From the NCBI GenBank assembly GCA_017408305.1, contig JAFQUU010000029.1, positions 1 through 13,460 of the forward strand: a stretch of DNA of 13,460 nucleotides, read 5' to 3'. Below the pieces are notes generated by a model. The model searched no databases. It worked only from the letters and a program-made list of their open reading frames with translations, and had not been told where the DNA came from. Below, piece after piece: positions 1 through 6,528 of the stretch. Source of the DNA: Clostridia bacterium. GTDB lineage: Bacteria; Bacillota; Clostridia; Christensenellales; UBA1242. Position numbers and translations under genes: made by a program. Numbering within the stretch: position 1 is the first letter of the stretch; every line of letters begins with the position of its first letter.

Positions 1-145
1 AAAATTATTTCCTCAGTAAATTTAAACGAAAAACCAAAAAGAAAACTCTTTTAATGTGAATATACAAAAACTTTTTATTTGTATCTTTTTTAAGTTTGAA
101 AACATTTGACTAAATGATATAATACTTTCAAAAGGAAGAAAAGAA
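1..145 (+). promoter_or_regulatory. Leader region with sigma-A type promoter for the transglutaminase-like gene
   Basis: A -35 TTGAAA (96-101) and a perfect -10 TATAAT (118-123) are 16 bp apart, followed by a ribosome binding site AAAGGAAG (131-138) eight bases before the ATG at 146. The first 60 bases contain no gene that I can see. A weak AT-only hairpin, ATACAAA (62-68) with TTTGTAT (78-84) followed by six T, could be the tail of a gene left of the window, but it has little GC and I do not rely on it. Confidence 0.75.
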
Positions 146-757
146 ATGAAAGAACTTGGGAAGGGTGATAAAGAGAACTACTTGCAGTTTGGGAATTTGT
201 CTCAGCCGTTTTTGGAAAAAGATTATGTTGAAGAAATGGTAATGCGTGATTATAAGTCCAAAAACCCTGCAGAAAACACAATTTTTGAAAGTTTAAATCG
301 TTGGATTAATTTTAAACTTAAAATGGGAAAAGGCAAAGAAAAAAACTGTAAGTTTTCACGCACAGCCAAAGAGATTTGGGAAAGTGGATTTATCACTGGT
401 TGCACTGACATTGCACTTGTTTTTGCCTGTTTTGCAAGGCAACTTGGTTATCCAACCACACTTCTTCACACTGCAGAAGAAAATTGGTTGAAGAGATTTC
501 AAAGTGGAGAGGATTATCGATTGCATCAAGGCCACACCTTTTGCGAAGTTTTTTATAAGGACAAATGGATTTTGGTAGACCCCATGAGAAATGAGGTTAT
601 GTTTGATTATAACGCAGATAAAATCAACTTGCCATACAGTTTAGGTGGCAATAGTGTTTTTGTGCCATACAAAAGGTGCGTAGATTTTGAAAAACCACAA
701 ACGGTAAAAATGCACAACGAAATTATGGACGAACTTTGTAAGGATATACAATTATAA
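146..757 (+). CDS. Transglutaminase-like superfamily protein
   Basis: This 203-residue protein has the Cys-His-Asp layout of the transglutaminase/papain-like fold: a Cys at 86 in TGCTDIALVFACFARQLG at the start of a helix, His130 in QGHTFCEVF and Asp145 in WILVDP. The helix after the Cys and the pattern of His and Asp in two adjacent strands are typical of bacterial transglutaminase-core proteins, which act as peptidases, amidases or acyl transferases. No signal peptide or membrane segment is visible, so it is probably cytosolic, unlike many family members that act at the cell surface. The N-terminal 70 residues are charged and have no motif I know. It is a single-gene unit with its own promoter and a strong terminator. 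The fold is well supported; the substrate is unknown. Confidence 0.8.
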   Translation: MKELGKGDKENYLQFGNLSQPFLEKDYVEEMVMRDYKSKNPAENTIFESLNRWINFKLKMGKGKEKNCKFSRTAKEIWESGFITGCTDIALVFACFARQLGYPTTLLHTAEENWLKRFQSGEDYRLHQGHTFCEVFYKDKWILVDPMRNEVMFDYNADKINLPYSLGGNSVFVPYKRCVDFEKPQTVKMHNEIMDELCKDIQL

Positions 758-788
758 AAAAAAGAAAGACCTTTGTCTTTCTTTTTTT
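756..788. terminator. Bidirectional rho-independent terminator
   Basis: An A-run plus GAAAGAC (764-770) pairs with GTCTTTC (775-781) plus a T-run, around the loop CTTT. The A- and T-tracts on each side give a U-tail on both strands. It therefore serves the transglutaminase-like gene on the plus strand and the dehydrogenase gene on the minus strand, which converge here. Confidence 0.88.
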
Positions 789-795
789 GTGGGGA

Positions 796-1554
796 TTAAA
801 ATGAAATCCAGCCACCGTCAACAGGAAGCACAACGCCGCTTATATATTGAGAGTCATCGCTTGCCAAAAACAGTGCAGCATTAGCAATGTCAAGCCCTTC
901 GCCTGGTGCAGGAGCAAGCCCAAACAGTGGTGCAAGTTTTGCGTATCCACCTTGGTTTGGCATACCCATAGAGGTTGAGATTTCTGTATTGATGCCTCCA
1001 GGTGCAATCACATTGCAACGGATTTTGTCTTTCATATACATATACGCAACATTTTGGCTGAGTGCGTTAAGCCCTGCTTTTGAAGCACAGTAAACCGGGC
1101 CAGCAACTGGGTGCATACTGCCAACAGAAGAAATGTTGATAATATTTCCACCATTTCCTTGTTTAAGGAATACATCACATGCTTTACGCATTGCAGCAAA
1201 CGGACCATACAAGTTTGTTGCCATCACAGACTGGAATTTTTCATCACTTGCTTCTGCAATTGGTGCCATATCATCCATAATGCCAGCGTTGTTTACAAGC
1301 ACATCAAGACGACCAAATTTTTTAACAGCAAAATCAATCATTGCTTCGTTGTCTTCTTTTTTAGACACATCGCCAACAAACGCCAAAATCTTGCCTGAGG
1401 CTTTTTTAAGTGATTTTTCAAGTTCTTCAAGGCGTTCTTTCCTGCGTGCAACTGCAACAACATTTGCACCTTCCTTTACAAAAACTTCAACAATTGCTTT
1501 CCCCATTCCAGAAGAAGCACCCGTAACAACTACGGTTTTTCCTTTAAGTTTCAT
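796..1554 (-). CDS. Short-chain dehydrogenase/reductase (SDR family)
   Basis: This 252-residue protein is a classical SDR oxidoreductase. Visible motifs are the nucleotide-binding TGASSGMG (11-18), NNAG (88-91), the catalytic Asn114, Ser142/Ser143, and Tyr155 with Lys159 in YCASK. The C-terminal VDGGW (246-250) is typical of the family. The arginines at 37-38 (ARRKE) after the second strand suggest preference for NADP(H) over NAD(H), which is an inference. Length is normal and the protein should be a soluble tetramer or dimer. The start is fixed by AGGAGAG just upstream of the ATG. The substrate cannot be read from sequence; members act on 3-oxoacyl groups, sugars, steroids and alcohols. Its promoter overlaps a perfect inverted repeat, so it is probably controlled by a repressor not encoded next to it. 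Confidence 0.93.
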   Translation of the reverse strand: MKLKGKTVVVTGASSGMGKAIVEVFVKEGANVVAVARRKERLEELEKSLKKASGKILAFVGDVSKKEDNEAMIDFAVKKFGRLDVLVNNAGIMDDMAPIAEASDEKFQSVMATNLYGPFAAMRKACDVFLKQGNGGNIINISSVGSMHPVAGPVYCASKAGLNALSQNVAYMYMKDKIRCNVIAPGGINTEISTSMGMPNQGGYAKLAPLFGLAPAPGEGLDIANAALFLASDDSQYISGVVLPVDGGWISF

Positions 1555-1564
1555 ATACTCTCCT

Positions 1565-1613
1565 ATTGTCGTTCGACAATTTTAGTATAACAAAAACTTT
1601 TATTTTCCTGCAA
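1565..1613 (-). promoter_or_regulatory. Dehydrogenase promoter with overlapping inverted-repeat operator
   Basis: On the minus strand a -35 TTGCAG (1613-1608) and -10 TATACT (1589-1584) are 18 bp apart. Three bases downstream of the -10 lies the perfect inverted repeat ATTGTCG-AA-CGACAAT (1580-1565), which would cover the transcription start. The ribosome binding site AGGAGAG follows immediately. A 16-bp palindrome in this position is the usual place for a MarR-, TetR- or similar dimeric repressor. No cognate regulator is seen in the window and I saw no second copy of the motif. Confidence 0.75.
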
Positions 1614-1633
1614 ATATTTTGTATGTTGATTTT

Positions 1634-3067
1634 TTAATATCTAAGGTCAAAACCTTGGCTTGGTGGAGGCACAATAAAGTTTGTACGCTTGTTAGACTCT
1701 CCGTTTGGTAAAACAATCTCAATTGAGTGCATTTTGATATTCCTAAATGAAAATATTGTTTTTAAAATGTCCTCATCTTGAATGTTATACTTGTCTTTTA
1801 GGGCAGAAGTTTCTTCTTCAGTTAGTTCAAGTTTTACGCTTGGGAATTTTCCTTCGCAAGCAGAAAGTGGAATTTTGGTTAAAATTTCGTTTTTCAGCAT
1901 AAACTGCTCAAAACTTTGGAATCCGTTCATAACATATTCAAAATGTGCGTCAGTATTTTTAAGTTTTTCAAGGCGAGTTATTACATCTTGGTTTACGCCA
2001 CTTGTTAGGTGCTTGGTTTCAAACAAAAGTTGTTTTAATTCTTTATCGGCACTATTCAAAACAATAGGTTCTTTTTCTGTGCTTTCTGTTTCAAATTTTT
2101 CAAAAATGTCTTTAAGAAACATCTTCACAATTCTTTCGCCATCAAAACCTTCATTTGTGCTGAGGTGGCAACCTGCTGCAAAGTGGTTTCCACCACCGTT
2201 ATATTTTTCAGCAATTTCGTGGCAAGAGTAATTGCCATAAGTTTCGTTGCTTCTAATCCTTATATCAAATTCGCCAGGCTGATTTTCGGCAATAATCATA
2301 CAGATTGGGCAGTTTTCTATATTGTTAAGTTTGTTTATCTTTTTATGCAAGTTTTTTACATCATAATTCTCTTTATAAAACTTTGCTTTTTCATAGTCAA
2401 GATAAAGCACAAGACAGAAAAGGTTGCCAAGAGGGATTTTCTTCACATTTTTAAGAGCCTCTGCAATGCCAATTTCAACCCCAAGTTTTGTTGCCAAAAT
2501 TTCTTTTGTGCAACCATCAAAGTCTGCACCCATTGCCATAAGTTTTTTTACGCTGTCAAAAGTGCCTTCTTTGGGGTGCCTTAAAAGCCCAGAATTTGCA
2601 AGAATGCCAGTAAGCAAAAAATATGCAATTCTTGGGGTGATTTTTTTAGGGTTAAAGTCCCTAAAAAGCACTTCGCAAGTTGAGGTGATATTCGAAATGC
2701 GTTTTACATTCGACTTTGGCAGTGCAAGTTCTTCCTCAATAAGTGGATTGGTTGTGCTTGTACGGCTGTGGTGGTCATAAACATAAATATCGTTTTTCCA
2801 AGACTTCAAAAAACGATTGCTTTCTGCTTGGCCCACTGTTACAGTGTCAAGGATAATAGAAATAGAGTTTGTTGTGTCTGTGTTTCTTTGCACCCTAAAT
2901 TTGTTGTGTGAAGTATCCATTACATATCTGCTTTTCACCCCAAAACCTTTAAGGTATTCGCCAACTGCGTATGCAGCAAAAATAGAGTCAATATCTGGTG
3001 TTTTGTGTGTGTAAATAAACACATTTTTTCTTTCCATTTTTGCTTTTTCAATAATATCGTTTATCAT
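1634..3067 (-). CDS. DHH-family phosphoesterase (NrnA-like) with C-terminal extension
   Basis: This 477-residue protein belongs to the DHH/DHHA1 phosphoesterases, which include NrnA (oligoribonuclease/pAp phosphatase) and c-di-AMP phosphodiesterases. Visible motifs are HKTPDID (21-27), LDT (73-75) with Asp74, DHH (98-100), TGILANSG (153-160) and the substrate-binding GGGNHFAAG (291-299) in the DHHA1 part. In NrnA the fourth motif reads G-x-x-x-D-T-G; here that Asp is Asn158, so one expected metal ligand is replaced. NrnA proteins are about 310-330 residues, while this one carries about 140 extra residues (335-477) that I do not recognise. The start is fixed by AGGAGA upstream of the ATG and a near-perfect promoter. 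The substrate is probably a short oligonucleotide or phosphorylated nucleotide; I would not assign nrnA firmly. Confidence 0.85.
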   Translation of the reverse strand: MINDIIEKAKMERKNVFIYTHKTPDIDSIFAAYAVGEYLKGFGVKSRYVMDTSHNKFRVQRNTDTTNSISIILDTVTVGQAESNRFLKSWKNDIYVYDHHSRTSTTNPLIEEELALPKSNVKRISNITSTCEVLFRDFNPKKITPRIAYFLLTGILANSGLLRHPKEGTFDSVKKLMAMGADFDGCTKEILATKLGVEIGIAEALKNVKKIPLGNLFCLVLYLDYEKAKFYKENYDVKNLHKKINKLNNIENCPICMIIAENQPGEFDIRIRSNETYGNYSCHEIAEKYNGGGNHFAAGCHLSTNEGFDGERIVKMFLKDIFEKFETESTEKEPIVLNSADKELKQLLFETKHLTSGVNQDVITRLEKLKNTDAHFEYVMNGFQSFEQFMLKNEILTKIPLSACEGKFPSVKLELTEEETSALKDKYNIQDEDILKTIFSFRNIKMHSIEIVLPNGESNKRTNFIVPPPSQGFDLRY

Positions 3068-3087
3068 TTGTAATTTCTCCTAATTAA

Positions 3088-3115
3088 ATTATAAATAAAA
3101 ACCTTATATTGTCAA
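3088..3115 (-). promoter_or_regulatory. Consensus promoter for the DHH phosphoesterase gene
   Basis: On the minus strand TTGACA (3115-3110) and TATAAT (3093-3088) are both perfect and 16 bp apart. The transcript would start about 13 bases before the ribosome binding site AGGAGA. Confidence 0.85.
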
Positions 3116-3133
3116 TACCCCAAAATTTACCAG

Positions 3134-3162
3134 TTGACAATTTACTTAAAATCTTGTATTAT
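3134..3162 (+). promoter_or_regulatory. Promoter for lysS
   Basis: TTGACA (3134-3139) and TATTAT (3157-3162) are 17 bp apart, followed by AGGAG (3171-3175) and the ATG at 3181. The leader is only about 15 bases, so there is no room for a T-box or riboswitch. It diverges from the DHH-gene promoter; the two -35 boxes are 18 bp apart. Confidence 0.85.
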
Positions 3163-3180
3163 ATCAAAATAGGAGATTTT

Positions 3181-4641
3181 ATGAGTACACAAGACATTTC
3201 AAGTGAAGTTGAGATAAGAAAACAAAAAATGGCAGATATCGCCCAAAAGGAAGTTGTTTTTAAAGACAGTTTTAAACGCACACACCTTCTTAAAGACCTT
3301 TCAAAAGATATGCTTGGACAAAAGGTTTCTGTTGCTGGCAGGATTGTTTTTAGACGCATTATGGGCAAGTTTGGTTTTTGCAAAATTCAAGATGTTGAAG
3401 GTGCTATCCAAGTAAGCGTTGGCATTAACGAACTTCAAGAAGAACTTTATACATTCTACAAAAAGATGATTGACATTGGCGATTTTATTGGCGTAAATGG
3501 TGAAGTTTATGAAACCCAAACTGGCGAACTTACAGTTAAGGCAGAAAATGTAACCCTTCTTTCAAAGGCAATGCGTCCACTTCCAGAAAAATTTCACGGT
3601 TTAACAGATATTGATGCGCGCTATCGCCAAAGATACTTAGACCTTGTTATGAACCCAAAAACCCGTGAGGTTATGCTTGGCAGAAGCAAACTTACAAACT
3701 TTATAAGAAACTACCTTGCAGAAAAAGGCTTTTTGGAAGTTGAAACCCCAATCCTTCAAAGTGCAGTTTGTGGTGCAAGTGCAAAACCGTTCTTCACAAA
3801 ACACAATGCCCTAGACAAAATCTGCAACCTTCGTATTGCCCCAGAAGTTTATTTAAAACAGGTAATTGCTGGTGGTTTTGACAAGGTTTTTGAACTTGGC
3901 AAGGACTTTAGAAACGAAGGTATGGACACACAGCACCTTCAAGAGTTTACAATGCTTGAGTGGTACGCATCTTATTGGAATTTTGAAGACAATGTGAAGT
4001 TCTACCGTGAGTTTATTCAAAAACTTCTTATGGAAGTGAAGGGCACAACCAAGATTGAATATCAAGGCACAGTGCTTGATTTCTCTGGCGACTGGGCAAG
4101 GATTAACTACTGCGAAGAAATGGAAAAAATCCTTGGTTTTGACTTTTTGGCTTATGACAACCGTGATGCACTTGTTGCAAAGGTGGCAGAAACTGGCCTC
4201 TTTAGGGCAGATGATTTTGAAGGCATCAAAACCGTTGGTGGCGTGATTGACTTTATTTATAAACGCAAAATCCGTGAAAACATCATCCAGCCAACAGTGC
4301 TTTATAACTACCCAACTTGCCTTATCCCACTTGCACGCAGAAATGATGAAGACCCACGCAAAATTGATGCGTTCCAGGTTGTTGCCGTTGGCAGTGAACT
4401 TTGCAAGGCTTACAGCGAACTTGTTGACCCTGTTGAACAAAGAAAGGCATTTGAAGAACAAGCAAAAGCAAAACAAGATGGCGATGATGAGGCAATGGAC
4501 CTTGATGAAGACTTCCTTTTGGCAATGGAGCATGGCATGCCACCAATCAGTGGCCTTGGCTTTGGTATTGACAGACTTATGATGATTCTTTACGACCTTC
4601 CAAGCATCCGTGATGCAGTGCTTTTCCCACTTATGAAATAA
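3181..4641 (+). CDS. lysS: Lysine--tRNA ligase, class II
   Basis: This 486-residue enzyme charges tRNA-Lys with lysine using ATP. The N-terminal OB-fold anticodon-binding domain spans roughly 45-130 (VSVAGRIVFRRI, FCKIQD). The class II catalytic core has motif 1 around VETPILQ (187-193), motif 2 with FELGKDFRNEG (237-247) and QEFTMLEWY (254-262), and motif 3 GLGFGIDRLMMIL (458-470). RIAPEVYLKQ and CGASAKPFFTKHNALD are lysyl-specific. The segment after FRNEG reads MDTQHLQEFTM where Escherichia coli has ISVRHNPEFTM, so the usual Arg before His is Gln251. Length and the acidic loop near 433-444 are normal. An in-frame upstream start at 3109 is rejected because the promoter and the AGGAG site lie between it and the ATG at 3181. 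Monocistronic, with its own terminator. Confidence 0.97.
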   Translation: MSTQDISSEVEIRKQKMADIAQKEVVFKDSFKRTHLLKDLSKDMLGQKVSVAGRIVFRRIMGKFGFCKIQDVEGAIQVSVGINELQEELYTFYKKMIDIGDFIGVNGEVYETQTGELTVKAENVTLLSKAMRPLPEKFHGLTDIDARYRQRYLDLVMNPKTREVMLGRSKLTNFIRNYLAEKGFLEVETPILQSAVCGASAKPFFTKHNALDKICNLRIAPEVYLKQVIAGGFDKVFELGKDFRNEGMDTQHLQEFTMLEWYASYWNFEDNVKFYREFIQKLLMEVKGTTKIEYQGTVLDFSGDWARINYCEEMEKILGFDFLAYDNRDALVAKVAETGLFRADDFEGIKTVGGVIDFIYKRKIRENIIQPTVLYNYPTCLIPLARRNDEDPRKIDAFQVVAVGSELCKAYSELVDPVEQRKAFEEQAKAKQDGDDEAMDLDEDFLLAMEHGMPPISGLGFGIDRLMMILYDLPSIRDAVLFPLMK

Positions 4642-4671
4642 AAAAAAGAGTGTACTTTCACTCTTTTTTTT
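4641..4671. terminator. Bidirectional rho-independent terminator
   Basis: Seven A plus GAGTG (4648-4652) pairs with CACTC (4659-4663) plus seven T around the loop TACTTT. It begins in the lysS stop codon and ends inside the last codons of the convergent repressor gene, so both genes can use it. Confidence 0.88.
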
Positions 4672-4873
4672 ATCTTTTCTTAAACTCTTCGCCTGTTATT
4701 AAATAATGAATTGAAACATTAAAATATTTACTAAGTTCAATAAGCAGTTCAAAAGATGGTTGTCTTAAGCCATTTTCATAATATGATAAAGACTCACGAG
4801 AGATGTTAAGGTCCATCGCAACTTTTTGCTGACTAAAATTTTTTGCTTTTCTAACTAATTTTAATCCAATCAT
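4670..4873 (-). CDS. Small Cro/CI (XRE) family repressor, distal copy
   Basis: This 67-residue protein is a single HTH_3 domain. The recognition region is QQKVAMDLNISRESLSYYEN (15-34), with the conserved ENG...P turn and a C-terminal FNVSIHYLITGEE that packs on the domain in this family. It has no sensor or dimerisation domain. It matches the upstream copy in 53 of 67 residues (79%), so the two arose by tandem duplication. Most differences are outside the recognition helix, apart from Arg26 against Gln26. Only six bases separate its ATG from the upstream stop codon, and I see no clear ribosome binding site, so translation is probably coupled to the upstream copy. Confidence 0.9.
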   Translation of the reverse strand: MIGLKLVRKAKNFSQQKVAMDLNISRESLSYYENGLRQPSFELLIELSKYFNVSIHYLITGEEFKKR

Positions 4874-4879
4874 TTGTTG

Positions 4880-5083
4880 TTATTTCTTTTTAAATTCTTC
4901 ACCAGTAATAAGATAGTTGATTGATACATTAAAATATTTGCTCATATCTACAAGAAGTTGTAAACTTGGTTCACGCCTACCATTTTCATAGTATGATAAA
5001 GACTCTTGCGATATATTTAAATCCATCGCAACCTTTTGTTGATTGTAGTTTTTTTCTTTTCTTATAAGTTTTAAGCCAATCAT
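4880..5083 (-). CDS. Small Cro/CI (XRE) family repressor, promoter-proximal copy
   Basis: This 67-residue HTH_3 protein is nearly the same as the downstream copy, with Gln26 in the recognition helix (ISQESLSYYENG). I chose the ATG at 5083 because it aligns exactly with the start of the other copy. A TTG three codons upstream at 5092 would lie before the predicted transcription start. The extended -10 TGTTATAAT (5102-5094) puts the 5' end near 5087, leaving a leader of about four bases and no ribosome binding site, so the message appears leaderless, as for phage lambda cI from PRM. The extended -10 lies largely inside an inverted repeat, so the protein probably represses itself and the divergent 42-residue gene. 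Confidence 0.88.
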   Translation of the reverse strand: MIGLKLIRKEKNYNQQKVAMDLNISQESLSYYENGRREPSLQLLVDMSKYFNVSINYLITGEEFKKK

Positions 5084-5085
5084 TC

Positions 5086-5137
5086 TTGACAAAATTATAA
5101 CAATGTGTTACATATCTATTTATAACAATATGTTATA
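5086..5137. promoter_or_regulatory. Divergent promoters with two 17-bp operators
   Basis: Two related inverted repeats fit TATAACAATRTGTTAYA: site 1 at 5096-5112 (TATAACAATGTGTTACA, one arm mismatch) and site 2 at 5121-5137 (TATAACAATATGTTATA, perfect). Their centres are 25 bp apart. Site 1 overlaps most of the extended -10 TGTTATAAT of the repressor genes on the minus strand. On the plus strand a perfect -35 TTGACA (5086-5091) lies at the first codons of the repressor gene, and a weak -10 TACATA (5109-5114) is 17 bp away, overlapping the end of site 1. Site 2 would cover the plus-strand start point and ends next to the ribosome binding site AAGGAGG (5138-5144). This is the expected arrangement for repressor-controlled divergent promoters. 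Confidence 0.82.
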
Positions 5138-5149
5138 AAGGAGGGTTTT

Positions 5150-5278
5150 ATGCCTAAAATCAAAAAACCAAACAGATATATTGCACGGAAACTTGCAAAA
5201 AAATTGTCGCTAACAAAACCAGAATTTGCACTTGTGGCACAAATTGTAAGAAAACATTATATATGGGCAGTGAAGTAA
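5150..5278 (+). CDS. Small basic protein of 42 residues, unrecognised
   Basis: An ATG at 5150 follows a near-perfect ribosome binding site AAGGAGG (5138-5144) at five bases. The frame encodes 42 residues and ends at TAA 5276-5278, just before a strong terminator. The protein is very basic, with about twelve Lys/Arg and one Glu, and begins MPKIKKPNRY. The central part, RKLAKKLSLTKPEFALVAQI, could form two helices with a turn at TKPE. I do not recognise a family. Placement opposite the repressor pair, behind their operators, suggests that it is the controlled product, perhaps a Cro-like or antirepressor protein, or a small nucleic-acid or membrane-binding effector. That is inference only. Real-gene status rests on the ribosome binding site, promoter, operators and terminator. 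Confidence 0.72.
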   Translation: MPKIKKPNRYIARKLAKKLSLTKPEFALVAQIVRKHYIWAVK

Positions 5279-5307
5279 AAAACAGCAAACAAAATTTGCT
5301 GTTTTTT
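5277..5307. terminator. Bidirectional rho-independent terminator
   Basis: AACAGCAAA (5281-5289) pairs with TTTGCTGTT (5295-5303) around CAAAA, with A- and T-tracts on the two sides. It serves the 42-residue gene on the plus strand and the metalloprotease-like gene on the minus strand. Confidence 0.9.
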
Positions 5308-5323
5308 AGTGTTTGTGTTTTGA

Positions 5324-6463
5324 TTAATTTTTTATTAATTCTGATAAAAATTTCTCGGGTGTACGGCTAAGTGGCACTTTGTGTTTTTGGCCAGAAATAT
5401 ATTTTTCAAGGACATCTATTTGTCCTTGCCTTTTTACAATTTCTGCAATTTTTTGATACTCTGCCTTAGAGTTTTTATTGTAAAACAAATTTGCAATTTG
5501 AATGGCTGTATCTAAATATAAATCCTTGCCGTTTGTTTCTTTTTCAAATAACTTGTCCACAGTTTTTTGGTCAAAAAAACATTTGTGATCTTGGATTGCC
5601 AAAAAATATTTTTCATTTTTTTGTAAATATTGAATTTTTTCTTCCGTCATGTATAGCGTTGATGCAAAGTCACCCGAAATGTAATTTTCAAAAAGTTTTA
5701 AAACCTCTGTTTTAAGGTCTGAAAATCTATAGCCCAAAACCTCTTTTTTGTCAGCAAAAAAATTTTTGCTTTCTTCAAAAAGTTTATCAACTGCATTATT
5801 TTCAAAAAGACTGCAGTAATAAAGTTTTTCTGCATCTTTTGGCAGTTCTATGTTGTGCTTTAGGGCATAACTTTGTATGTCAATAAAAAATTTTGTGGTA
5901 AAGAAAGGTGCACGCTTCATGGCAAAATGCTCGTCATGGCTTGAAGTTTTTATGTATCTTTTTGCCAGCGTAAAAAGCTCTTCAAACTTTGTGCCGGTAA
6001 AAATATGGTCAAGTAAACTTAAAGACGATGATCTATAATCATAGGATTTTTTTCCTAGTTCGTTGTCAAACTTTTGATAGATTCTTTCCCAATTTTTAAA
6101 GTCAAAATTGTGGGCAATTTCATGTTCAAGGCCTAATATAATCGCAGTAAGATTTTGCATGCTTTCAGGTTTTTCCCAAATTTGAAAATCAGGATTAAAT
6201 GTCAGCATTGCACCATCATTTTTGTTCCAATGCGATGTCAGCATAGGCGTGTCTTCCATGCCTAATATCTTTTCAAGCCTAAAGTAAATTGGTAAAACAT
6301 TGTCTCGGTTTACTATATAAGTTAAGTATGCTTTCAAAAACTTTTCATAGTCATTTTGTGATAAATTGTCAAAATTTAAAAACATTTTAATTATCCCTTC
6401 ATAAAACTTATTCAGTTTGTCTTCTGGGATTTTTTTAACCACAAAAATCTTGCCTTGTTCCAT
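5324..6463 (-). CDS. Putative zinc metallopeptidase with HExxH motif
   Basis: This 379-residue protein has a zinc-binding HEIAH (114-118) in a helix, TAIILGLEHEIAHNFDF. A second conserved-looking segment, SSHDEHFAMKRAPFF (174-188), offers Glu178 or His179 as the third ligand about 60 residues on, as in gluzincins. I do not recognise the family. No signal peptide or clear membrane segment is present, so it is probably cytosolic. Residues 215-379 look like helical pairs and may form a repeat-type domain. The start is set by GGAGG (6474-6470) six bases before the ATG at 6463; an upstream in-frame ATG at 6505 is excluded because it lies inside the promoter. The gene is a single transcription unit between a consensus promoter and a terminator. 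Possible role: processing of an intracellular protein. Confidence 0.7.
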   Translation of the reverse strand: MEQGKIFVVKKIPEDKLNKFYEGIIKMFLNFDNLSQNDYEKFLKAYLTYIVNRDNVLPIYFRLEKILGMEDTPMLTSHWNKNDGAMLTFNPDFQIWEKPESMQNLTAIILGLEHEIAHNFDFKNWERIYQKFDNELGKKSYDYRSSSLSLLDHIFTGTKFEELFTLAKRYIKTSSHDEHFAMKRAPFFTTKFFIDIQSYALKHNIELPKDAEKLYYCSLFENNAVDKLFEESKNFFADKKEVLGYRFSDLKTEVLKLFENYISGDFASTLYMTEEKIQYLQKNEKYFLAIQDHKCFFDQKTVDKLFEKETNGKDLYLDTAIQIANLFYNKNSKAEYQKIAEIVKRQGQIDVLEKYISGQKHKVPLSRTPEKFLSELIKN

Positions 6464-6486
6464 TTGAAGCCTCCACAAGCAGAAAA

Positions 6487-6515
6487 AGTATAAATTAAAC
6501 CTCATTTTTTGTCAA
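6487..6515 (-). promoter_or_regulatory. Promoter for the metallopeptidase-like gene
   Basis: On the minus strand TTGACA (6515-6510) and TATACT (6492-6487) are 17 bp apart. It lies just after the sigK stop codon with no clear terminator between, so read-through from sigK is possible. Confidence 0.85.
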
Positions 6516-6528
6516 GAAAAACCAGTTT

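Noticed and set aside
62..91. AT-only hairpin followed by T residues
   Set aside because: The stem is weak with a single G-C pair and a long loop, so I cannot call a terminator; mentioned only in the leader entry.
1133..1585. Open frame of 150 codons on the plus strand opposite the dehydrogenase gene
   Set aside because: Shadow of the dehydrogenase frame and it crosses that gene's promoter; no motif.
3853..4533. Open frame of 226 codons on the minus strand inside lysS
   Set aside because: Antisense to a strongly conserved enzyme, rich in Phe, Cys and His as expected from reverse-complemented codons, with no ribosome binding site.
5081..5092. TTG start for the proximal repressor, three codons upstream
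   Set aside because: The ATG aligns with the paralogue's start, and the TTG would be before the predicted transcription start.
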